NCBI GenBank assembly: GCA_047967505.1 | Contig: CM106539.1 | Reading direction: 5' to 3' (one strand) | DNA: 64,000 nt | Origin: Dipteris shenzhenensis | Taxonomy: Eukaryota > Polypodiophyta > Polypodiopsida > Gleicheniales | Part shown: positions 55,320-64,000 of the stretch, one piece after another | Position numbering within the stretch: the first letter of the stretch is position 1 | Layout: each line of letters opens with the position of its first letter | Notes under the pieces: generated by a model | Told to the model about the DNA's origin: nothing | Seen by the model: the letters and a program-made list of their open reading frames with translations, nothing else | Databases searched by the model: none | Program-made: the position numbers and the translations under genes

Positions 55320-57180
55320 AGCAATGCTTTGTGACTGCTTTAACAATGCTTTGCATGTGCTTGTTACTGCTTTGGCAGTGCTTTATGTGCCTTTCCACTG
55401 CTTTCTACTTGTAATGTGCTTCGCATGAAAATTACAAGTTCTTTGTATGTGCTTTGTGACTGCTTTGAAAGTGCTTTAACATTGATTTGTGGCTGCTTGT
55501 ACACTGCTTTCTATTTGAGAGAGTGCTTTACAAGTGCTTTTCAGTGCTATGACAATGCTTTAGTGCTGCTTTGTCACTGCTTTGCTTCTGTGATTGGTTT
55601 CCATGAGCTTTACATGTGCTTTGGTAGTTCTTTGCATGTGCTTATTACTGCTTTGGTAGTGCTTTATGACTGCTTGTCCTTTGTGCTTTGCATGATTTAT
55701 GGCAACTTGTCCACTGCTTTCTATTTGAAGAGTGCTTTACATGTGCTTTGCATGTGCTTCGGCAGTGCTTTGCATGTGCTTTGGCAGTGCTTTGCATGTG
55801 CTTATTACTGCTTTGGCAGTGCTTTATGACAGCTTGTCCTTTTCTTGATTGCTTTATGAGTGCTTTTCCACTACTTTCCACTTGTAATGTGCTTTGAATG
55901 ATTTGTGGCAACTTGTCCACTACTTTATATTTAAAGAGTGCTTTACATGTGCTTTGCTAGTGCTTTGCATGTCCTTTGCATGTGCTTTGGCAATGCTTTG
56001 CATATGCTTATTACTGCTTTGGCAGTGCTTTATGATAGCTTGTCCTTTTCTTGACTGCTTTATGAGTGCTTTTCCACTACTTTCCACTTGTAATGTGCTT
56101 TGCATGATTTGTGGCAACTTGTCCACTGCTTTCTATTTGAAGAGTGCTTTACATGTGCTTTGGCAGTGCTTTGCATGTCCTTTGCATGTGCTTTGGCAGT
56201 GCTTTGCATGTGCTTATTACTGCTTTGGAAGTACTTTGTGGCAGCTTGTCCTTTTCTTGATGCTTTATGAGCACTTTTCCACTTCTTTCTGCTTGTAATG
56301 TGCTTTGCATGATTTGTGGCAACTTGTCCACTGCCTTCTATTTGAAGAGTGCTTTTTTACATGTGCTTTGCATATGCTTTGGTAGAGCTTTACATGTGCT
56401 TTGCATGAGCTTTACATGTGCTTTGGTAGTGCTTTGCATGTGCTTGATACTGCTTTGGCAGTGCTTTATGACTGCTTTATGAGTGCTTTTCCACTGCTTT
56501 TCACTTGTGATGTGATTTTCATGATTTGTGGCAACTTGTCCACTGCTTACTGTTTGAAGAGTTCTTTACATGTGCTTTGGCAGTGCTTTTCATGTCCTTT
56601 GCATGTGCTTTGCATGTGCTACTGCTTTGGCAGTGCTTTATGACCGCTTGTCCTTTTGTTGACTGCTTTATGAGTGCTTTTCCACTGCTTTCCACCTGTA
56701 ATGTGCTTTGCATGATTTGTGGCAACTTTTCCACTACTTTCTATTTGAAGAGTGCTTTACATGTGCTTTGCCAGTGCTTTGCATTTCCTTTGCATGTGCT
56801 TTGGCAGTGCTTTGCATGTGCTTGTTACTGCTTTGATAGTGCTTTATGATAGCTTGTCCTTTTCTTGATTGCTTTATGAGTGCTTTTCCACTGCTTTCCA
56901 ATTGTAAAGTGCTTTGCATGATTTGTGGCAATTTGTCCACTACTTTCTATTTTAAGAGTGTTTTACATGTGCTTTGGCAGAGCTTTACATGTGCTTTGGT
57001 AGTGCTTTGCATGTTCTTATTTCTGCTTTGGCAGTGCTTTATGATTGCTTGGGCTTTTCTTGACTACTTTATGAGTGCTTTTCCAATGCTTTCTACTTGT
57101 AATGTGCTTTGCATGAAATTTACAAGTTCTCTATATGTGCTTTGTGACTGCTTTACAAGTTCTTAGTATGTCCATGGAGT
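55320..57180 (+). repeat. Tandem array of ~206-bp units built from TGCTTTGCATG sub-repeats
   Basis: The marker CATGATTTGTGGCAACTTGT falls at 55691, about 55897, 56103, 56308, 56520, 56711 and 56917: spacings near 206, 206, 205, 212, 191 and 206. Each unit is itself made of TGCTTTGCATG, TGCTTTGGCAG and TGCTTTATGAC-like phrases of about 11 bp. Edges (55320-55690 and 57110-57180) are more diverged. It lies between the N- and C-terminal halves of the transposase-like relic, so it may have grown inside an intron of that gene. Frames up to 137 codons on both strands are repeat artefacts. Confidence 0.92.
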
Positions 57181-58917
57181 GCTTTACATATGTGCTATGA
57201 TTTCTATCCAACTATGCTCCCTTTATTTTGTGCATTGGCATAGGTTGAGTTCTTCCAACGATTCAAGGAAAATCTTCCAGAGATCAAGATTCAGCAATGC
57301 TCATTTGAGTGCTTGAAGCCCTATTTCATTCGAAAGATGAAGGATAGGTACACATGCTGCTACATTTATCATGTGCAAATGTGTTTTTCGAAGGATGTAG
57401 TCAACCAGCTGAGGACCCAAAGTTTTGGGATTCATGAGCATGCTGCAACTATGAATGTAAGGTATGTGGAAATAGTGAAGGGGAGTGTGGTTGCAAAGTT
57501 GTCAAACATGCTAACATGGGTGTCACTAGTCTTTGGAATTCTATGTTGTGCCCCAAACCTCTTGAAGCCTGCTACCACCATCGTGGGTGTCTTTTGGGTG
57601 ACTACAAAAAAATGTGGCCCATGCAAAATGTCATGCTACCCACGCGAGATGAATTTTGTTTCTAGAAAGGTGATGGTGAAGGTCTTCTAGAATGTGGAGA
57701 TAGGAACCATTGTGCAGGGTAAAAAGAAGCAAAGGAAAGACCTTGTTGGCAAGGAGATGTATTGCAATGAACTTATATGATTAATGAAGGCTCCCCTCAA
57801 AATATTCATCAAGCACAATTACACTTGTAGGTGGCAGGCTGAATAGTTCAGATGATAAGGTGCACGACACCCTCTTTGTCTAGCATTGCTTTATGCTGCA
57901 TCCTAGATGGTTGTCCAATCAAGGGTTGAAACTGACTAGGCATTGGGTTTGGTCAAATGGAGCATCCTCTCAATTCAAGGCTAGAAGACCTTTCTATTTC
58001 ATTTCTAGATTTGAATAGCTAGTGGGTTTGAAGATGACATGGAATTTCTTTGGATCTAGACATGGAAAGGGCGAGCATGATGGGGCTGGGACTATTGTGA
58101 AGAGAACCTTGATAAATGAACAACTAAAGACAAATGGAGCCACATTTAAAAATGTAAGAGATGTCATGGATTTTTTAAGGGTCAACTTTTCTCATGGGGC
58201 TCAAGCCAGCTATGCATCTAAGGAGAGGAATGTAGCAGGAGTGTTTTGGGTTGTTAAGGAAGGAGATATTGATAGATCTAAGCAGTGGGACTGTCAACCT
58301 ATGCCATACACACAATCCATGCATTGTATACGAGGAGCTGTGCAAGGGGTTGTTAGTCAAATAGCTATGAAAAGGTTGTCGTGCTACTACAATGCTTGTA
58401 TTCAAGAGTCTTGGGGGCTCTGCACCAGTAAGAAGCATGTGCCTAGTTAGGAATATCACATCATTGTTCCATGCAGATGTTTTGGAGACTGATGAGGAGC
58501 TCATTGAGAAGCCTCTCTTCAAAGGGCATCATGAAATGCTTAGCGATGCTCTTTGCATGGGGGACAACTTCGCAGTGAATGCAAAGGTAGACAACAAAGA
58601 GGGTGTTGCTTCTACATCTTGAAGTGTACCAAAGCTAAGGAGAAGAGCCAAAAGACTACATAGGATGCTTGGGGCAACATAATTGCTACAAACTCCTTTG
58701 TTGTGAAGGGTCTCTTTTATGGTCATCAAGGTGACTACCACTACAAGCTTCCTGATCACAAACCTGAGGTCATATTATATTCCCATCTTGTAAGGTCAAT
58801 CAAGTTTCCACTGGAAGCCATTGAGGGAGAGATAAACTTGTACTTGCTATCACTTGAAGAGTACGAGGCTGTCTACAATAGCATGCCTTATGATCTCTAG
58901 ACCACATTCTAATTAAT

Positions 58918-59605
58918 TTATTTCCCATGCTTGCTTTCATTTTCTATGATTGTTTATTTGCTTGCCATTTGTCATGATTGTTTATTTGTCTGCCCCCAAA
59001 AAATAATCCAAAATGATTGGTTGTACCAAATATGTGAGGAACCACTCTATATACATCAGCAAAAGTAATTCTTCATGATCCAACCATAGGGTACATGATC
59101 CAGGTTACTGATAATATTTGCAAGTAGTCAAAAAGAACTACAGCTAGGCAAGACATGATGCAAGTCACAAAAAATAATTACATGGTCTGGTATTATATTC
59201 ATGATCCAGTTGAACAATTGTACATGATCCAGTAGCCAAAAATTACACCTCATGAAACAACAATGTACATGACCAAGGTTATAGGTAGTATTTGCAATCC
59301 TTGAACTTTTTCACAGATAACAGCTTGTAAACTACGTCCTCCACCTCGGTCTGATAAACATGTCACATGCCCTAGAAGTAATCTGCTCCACAATTGGGGC
59401 TATCACCCATTAGGCTACACAGCATACTCTTTTGCAACTAGCAGGCTATCTGTATCTTCCCAAGCACCAAAGTAGTCTTCAGATGCAAACTGTTGGCAAT
59501 CTCATGAGTTCAACCATCGCCAAATACAATATGTCCCCTTGGCCTTGGCCATATATCCCTTAATGTTTCATGGGACCACCTAGGTGGGGGGGTGGCACAT
59601 GGAGA
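58918..59605. other. No gene; may be part of an older LTR
   Basis: Repeated CATGATCCA(G/A) phrases near 59080-59230. The last part (GGGTGGCACATGGA at 59591-59604) recurs at 62589-62602 beyond element H, hinting that H sits between related LTR-type sequences. Confidence 0.4.
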
Positions 59606-59975
59606 TGTTGAGATATGGTGCCATGAGCACATAGATTAAAGGCTAAGGTATGGTATAGGAAAGAATTAAAGTAGCCACCTTAGGATGTGGACTACATGAT
59701 GTGGAGATGTGGATCAAGGATATCCACAAGGGGAGATGTGGATCAAAGGATCCCACAAGTGTTGACTATTCTAAGGGCGCTCTCTATATAAGAGGCCTAT
59801 CATGTATTGTTGAGTAGAGAGAAATGCATATACACTCAAGATTATGTTTATGATCCAAGCTAATCTATCTTGGAACCTAATTGACTTGAGGTGAGCACTC
59901 TCTTCATTATGTTTCCACATAGGTTCCATCCACCTTAGAGCACTCCATAGATCCTGAGGCACGCATGTTTTCTCA
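59606..59975 (+). repeat. Element H 5' LTR
   Basis: 370 bp, TGTTGAGATA...TTTTCTCA. TATA box CTATATAAGAGG at about 59784. Confidence 0.88.
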
Positions 59976-59987
59976 TGGTATCAAAGC
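59976..59987 (+). other. Element H primer-binding site
   Basis: TGGTATCAAAGC, one mismatch to the tRNA-Met type site, directly after the LTR. Confidence 0.85.
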
Positions 59988-62139
59988 TTAGGTATAGTCT
60001 CCTAGATTAGTTGTAGACATGCCTTAGAAGATCATGTTTTCTCTAAGATTAGTTTTAGTTTTAGATTGAGAGTTCTCTTCTACCTAGAGAAATTTCCATC
60101 ATTCATTTCCATTCATTGAAAGACTCTAGCTTTATTTCGAGAGAGAGTGAGTTTCCCTTTGTGAGAGACTATGAGAAAAGCCTTGTTGAGATTTATTGAG
60201 AGATCCTTGAGTTTGCTCTATTGTTTGAGAGAAATTTGAGAGAAAATCTGTCGAAAGGATACAAGCCAAACTCAAACAAATCCTTCCACTATCAAGATTG
60301 TTCTACACCAACTCTTCAATTCATTTAGTAGCCAATCATTGTTCTTGATCTCATCAATCAGCTGTGTTCTAGAGCTTTCATCTTGTGTCAACTGATCCAT
60401 CCTTTTGTCATACTCTTTAACAAATTCCCAAGGTTTTCTTAGACTTTCAATTTGATTGATCATTCTTTTCTCCTCCTTGAGAGCAAGGGAAGAATGACTC
60501 ACCAAGGGGAGATATTTCATCGACCTCCTCCAACCATGACAATAGACCAGCAGCGGCTCTTCAATGGCTTCAGCATCGGCTACTCCTTAGCTAATAGCAG
60601 CTCACAAGTGAGGTTGACAAGGAAGAGGTATCTACCAAGCTACAGACGGCAGCATAGAAGCACCAAGCCACAGATGCCAAGCTACAGACAACACAAGCAA
60701 GGGCCTAACAGCCATGTAGCCTACACAGTAGCATCTATAAAGACTAGTGCCTCACACAACAAGCCAACGCTTGGCGACTCCCTCTCTAACAACCAGCCTA
60801 CTCCAATGATAGTGACTACGTGGTTACCATCAATCGACTTCCTTTCGGGACTTCACGCGCTCCCTAGGCCACCAGCAGGCGAGGTAGAGGTGTTCCCAAT
60901 TTGAGTCTCTCCAACTAGATGAATTGCAGTGAGTAGCACACTCCAGCCTACTTTGAGCTCTTTGCTGCTCTTATAGGCAACTCCCACAGTGGCTACACAA
61001 AAGGCCCTCTAGGGTAAGCTGATCCTAGCCTCCAAAAGAGCTACCTCTAAATGGCGGCTCTACAATAGAGCTTGCAATGAGCCTTTGCTATAACACACAC
61101 CTCCAATGAATCACTCATGGCACAAACAAGCAACGATGACCACACAGAAGCACAACAACAGTAGCTACCTCGATCCCAAGTGTCTCTAGCAGTGCAAATG
61201 ACTAGTGCCTCCACACTCTTTTGCCTGTACCACAAGTGGCCTCCAGCACGCATGCTTCCTGCTAGCCAAGCGCACAATGGCTACACTTTGCCAATAGCCG
61301 AATGAAGCAGCATATATTACACCTCCAACACCTCCTGCAATGATGCTTGATGCCATCACACAAAAGAAGTAGCAAGCTCATCAGGTAAGATTTAACCTGG
61401 TTAAGTGAAGGAGACCAGGAGTTGAGAAGTTGGTCAGTTTTTGCCACGTGGCATATCAAAAGAAACCATGGTTAACTCACCAGCAATAACCATGGTTAGG
61501 GGTAAGATTAGTTAAGTGCCACCTAAGCACATAGCCCCTGCTAAGCACAATTTGGAATGCTGCATATGAACACCCTGTGCCACATCATCAAAGGTCTCTT
61601 CTTCACAAAAACTTCAACAAGGGGTAACCTGCAATCTAGGAGGAATTTGGACATGCTCCAAAAAGGTAAAGTGATCGTCTTTTCAAGCTCTACATGCCTA
61701 TTAAGTCAGAATCATTGTTAGGGATTGGACACTGCCATTGAAGCAAAACGAAGCTCATGGTAAGAACTTTGCAACAAATGGAAAAGCAACACATGAATGC
61801 ACAAAGCATGCCAAAGGCACAATTGCATGAGATGACCATAGCACAAAGCATGGCATCCACACATAAAGAATTAAGGCACATGGAAGAACAAAGCATCATG
61901 CAAAGAAGAGAACGCCATCGATAACATGTATTGAGAAGCAACAACCTTGCCACCTTTAGCCCACATGTTTGTAAATCAAGCCTGACCACTTGAGAGTAGC
62001 TATGAAAGCACCCAGGGGAGGTATTGACATGTCAAAGCCACACTTGACCACCTTATGTAGCAATGTATGCACTAAGGGGAGGTGATGGAATGTAAACTCA
62101 CATCTTATGACCTTGCACTAGCCAATGGATCATGGCACC
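59988..62139 (+). other. Element H interior, non-coding
   Basis: GAGA-rich to about 60270, then a run of CAAGC/CAGC-rich phrases (60580-61330). The plus frame 60452-60904 and minus frame 60520-60272 are open but match nothing I know; the latter (MINQIESLRKPWEFVKEYDK) looks helical and could be an unrecognised coding relic. Confidence 0.5.
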
Positions 62140-62148
62140 AAGGGGAGG
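62140..62148 (+). other. Element H polypurine tract
   Basis: AAGGGGAGG immediately before the 3' LTR. Confidence 0.8.
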
Positions 62149-62524
62149 TGTTGAGATATCATGCCATGAGCACATAGATTAAAGGCTAAGGTATGGTATA
62201 GGAAAGAATTGAAGTAGCCACCCTAGGATGTGGACTACATGATGTGGAGATGTGGATCAAGGATATCCACAAGGAGAGATGTGGATTAGAGGATCCCACA
62301 AGTGTTGACTATTCTAAGGGCACTCTATATATAAGAGGCCTATCGTGTATTGTTGAGTAGAGAGAAATGCATATACACTCATGATTCCGTTTATGAGTCC
62401 AAGTTAATCTATCTTGGAACCTAATTGACTTGAGGTACATGTCATGATCAGTCTCTTCATTATGTTTCCACATAGGTTCCATCCACCTTAGAGCACTCCA
62501 TAGACCTTGAGGCACACCATCTCA
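62149..62524 (+). repeat. Element H 3' LTR
   Basis: 376 bp, partner of 59606-59975, with an 8-bp local insertion near 62440 and a different last 10 bases. Confidence 0.86.
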
Positions 62525-62722
62525 CCATACTATATTATTTGCTCCATGGACTAGATGTACAACACACCTATGGGTCCTCTTACTTGGAAGGGTGGCACAT
62601 GGACATGCCCTGCCACCTCAACCTTGGGCCCTTGCCACTCCATATTATATTCTACTAATGCCACACACATATATTCACTTTTACTTACTACATTTACAAT
62701 GGAATTTTTTTGGCGACAACAG
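62525..62722 (-). repeat. Element I 3' LTR, partial
   Basis: Begins TGTTGTCGCC on the minus strand after the purine tract and runs 198 bp to the right end of element H. The rest of the LTR was not traced with certainty left of H. Confidence 0.65.
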
Positions 62723-62769
62723 ATTCCCCCCCCAGGCATGGAATGCACAGCATGCCCATGCCTAGGTTA

Positions 62770-64000
62770 CAACCGAATAAAGAAAGGCTTGAGATGCCTT
62801 TTGTTGAACACTTTCCTCCTGTGCAGCTCCTGCATCTCATGAACCTCCACTGATCCATTGCTGCATTCCTTGATGACCTGGTATGGTCCAAACCACTTTG
62901 GAAGAAACTATTTGTCCATTTGGTGGTTCAATCTACTATCAAAGCACAATGCCATGTCTCCTTCTACAAAATGACGCTCCCAACCCTTGTGGATCTTGGC
63001 ATCCAAGTGGGCTTTCTGTCGATTCTTCTGGATCTCTGCATGATGCAAAGCATGTTGTCGGGTCTCATCCAATTTTTCAAGTTGAACCAACCATGCTTCA
63101 ACTTGTTCTTCTTCTGACATCTTTTGTTCCCATGCCAACCTCATTGTAGGTACTTCTATCTCTAGTGGTAGAACTCCTTCGGTACCATATACTAATTTAA
63201 ATGGGGTGTGTCTAGTGGATGTCTTGTGAGTAATATTGTATATCCAAATTGCCTCAGCAACTTTTTGATCCCACTTGCCCCGATGTTTGTCCGCCATTTT
63301 TCCTATGGATGTGCACAAGAGGCCATAGACCCGCTCCACTTGACCCATGGATTGTGGATAATAAATGCTAAAAGTGTGATGATCGATACCCATACATTCT
63401 ATGAGGGACTTCATGGCTTTGTTCAAGAATGGACTCCCATGATCGGACACAATCTCCATAGGTGTCCCAAAATGCATACATATGCGCTCAAAGATGAAAC
63501 ATGAAACTACCTTACCATTTGCTGCTGAGAGAGCTATTGCTTCGTCCTACTTAGTGACTTATTGTGTAGCCACCAAAAGGTACTTTTTCTTCTAGGTTGT
63601 CATTGGTAGAGGGCCCACAAAATCAATAGCCCATTTCTGAAATGGATGAATGGAAATCATAGGATGATGTTGCCTAGGCCGTAAATCCTTCTTACCAAAG
63701 AATTGGCAGGGCTCGTAGGTCTTGCAATACATAGCTACATCTTTGAACATAGTTGGCCACAGTAATACCCTGCATGTAGAATCTCCTTGGTGGTGTAGTC
63801 TGCTGCATAGTGTCCACCACAAAAACCATCATGGTAATGCTGCAACACTTTGGGTACTTCTTCTACATCAATAGCTCTTCTTAATACACCATCCATGCCT
63901 TGGAGATACAACACCCCATCAAAGAGTGTATAGCGCCTACTATTTTGTTACAGAAATTATATTTCTAGTATATCTTGCTTTGGACATTATTATTTTAGTC
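62770..64000 (-). pseudogene. Element I integrase (Ty3/gypsy), decayed
   Basis: Minus strand: LYLQGMDGVLRRAI, GFCGGHYAADYTTKEILHAG and MFKDVAMYCKTYEPCQFFGK (HHCC zinc domain), WAIDFVGPLP, then IVSDHGSPFLNKAM with the second catalytic Asp near 63444 and YYPQSMGQVERVYG with Glu near 63336, a D-35-E spacing. The first core Asp is lost (VATQ plus stop where VATDY is expected). The C-terminus continues YGTEGVLPLEIEVP, KGWERHFVEGDMALCFDSRL and a GPYQVIKE-type end near 62880-62770. Stops and frameshifts make it inactive. Confidence 0.88.

Larger units (their letters stand above)
53978..58917 (+). pseudogene. Decayed DNA-transposon-type gene (QFK...HGKG..DGAG family), split by tandem arrays
   Basis: N-terminal part (53978-54740): a basic stretch (AAKKRKKRQKERVKRAM), then IAKASKLLDVHRRSFYSTKS and QNIVSAFWTQETWVSPNKKD in shifting frames. 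After the arrays, 57250-57690 gives CLKPYFIRKMKDRYTCCY and PATTIVGVFWVTTKKCGPCK. From 57770, MKAPLKIFIKHNYTCRWQAE, HWVWSNGASSQFKARRPFYF, MTWNFFGSRHGKGEHDGAGT and the C-terminal GLFYGHQGDYHYKLPDHKPE. From memory, proteins with SDG..QFK and HGKG..DGxGG motifs form a widespread transposon-associated family with a likely RNase H-fold catalytic core; I cannot name the superfamily. Here the SDG Asp is Asn (SNG), the segment that should carry the preceding DFAENY-like motif is deleted near 57845, and many stops and frameshifts remain. No terminal inverted repeats found. Confidence 0.6.
59606..62524 (+). mobile_element. Element H: non-coding LTR element (LARD-like)
   Basis: 2919 bp, LTRs 59606-59975 and 62149-62524, primer site 59976-59987, purine tract 62140-62148. 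The LTRs differ at about 5% of positions plus small indels. The interior (2.16 kb) has no gag, protease, RT or integrase motif. The flanking five bases differ (GGAGA left, CCATA right), so there is no target duplication; the ends may have recombined or decayed. It lies within the LTR region of element I. Confidence 0.85.
62525..64000 (-). mobile_element. Element I: Ty3/gypsy element, 3' part only
   Basis: Minus-strand integrase is followed by a purine tract (CCTGGGGGGGGAATC on the minus strand, about 62725-62740) and an LTR start TGTTGTCGCC at about 62722. The element continues beyond the right edge. Element H interrupts or truncates its LTR at 62524. Confidence 0.8.

Noticed and set aside
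55416-56849. Several Cys/Leu-rich open frames of 70-137 codons on the plus strand and Lys/His-rich ones on the minus strand
   Set aside because: They fall inside the ~206-bp tandem array and repeat the same peptides; the frames exist because the repeat lacks stops.

Overview
The window looks like nuclear DNA from a land plant with a large, repeat-rich genome. Signs of this are Ty3/gypsy and Ty1/copia LTR retrotransposons with initiator tRNA-Met primer sites (TGGTATCAGAGC), LINE remnants, a cut-and-paste transposase relic, long GA/CT microsatellites, several tandem arrays, and one host gene with a GT-AG intron of about 7 kb. A fern or gymnosperm would fit, but I cannot fix the species. No tRNA, rRNA, CRISPR or bacterial-type operon was seen. 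Almost every long open frame lies inside a mobile element or a tandem repeat.

Layout. 1-7533: a decayed Ty3/gypsy element (A, minus strand). It is split by an almost intact, young, non-autonomous Ty3/gypsy element (B, 2364-7164, plus strand) with 450-bp LTRs and a 5-bp target duplication. 7534-10767: the leader of A, a G-box-rich stretch, and non-coding sequence. 10768-18027: the last two coding exons of a cornichon-family gene. Their shared intron (10891-17948) holds an LTR/leader fragment (D), a 5'-truncated LINE, a small LTR element (C) and a truncated Ty1/copia pol fragment. 18028-28680: presumed 3' UTR, a minus-strand LINE relic carrying a 232-bp inverted-repeat element, an unassigned ORF, and AT-rich sequence with short perfect duplications.

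28680-35400: a pyrimidine-rich tract split by two opposed copia elements that carry only gag (E, minus, 29178-31879; F, plus, 32128-34436). Both have matching 5-bp target duplications, and both carry a similar ~70-codon ORF just upstream of gag. 35850-42470: minisatellites, a gypsy gag relic (J), and AACCTA-rich and G-rich tracts. 42440-45326: a gypsy RNase H scrap abutting a decayed gypsy gag-pol (G, minus). 46020-47990: a 357-bp satellite with alternating A/B monomers, then an exact 60-bp minisatellite. 48000-53730: low-complexity and AT-rich DNA with long TC/AG runs. 53978-58917: a decayed DNA-transposon-like gene interrupted by 31-bp and ~206-bp tandem arrays. 59606-62524: a non-coding LTR element (H) lying in the 3' LTR of another gypsy element (I, minus), whose integrase runs off the right edge.

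The common theme is non-autonomous LTR elements: B keeps gag and protease, E and F keep gag, and C and H have almost nothing coding. If any were mobile they would have needed enzymes from relatives elsewhere. The only host gene I can support is the cornichon gene.
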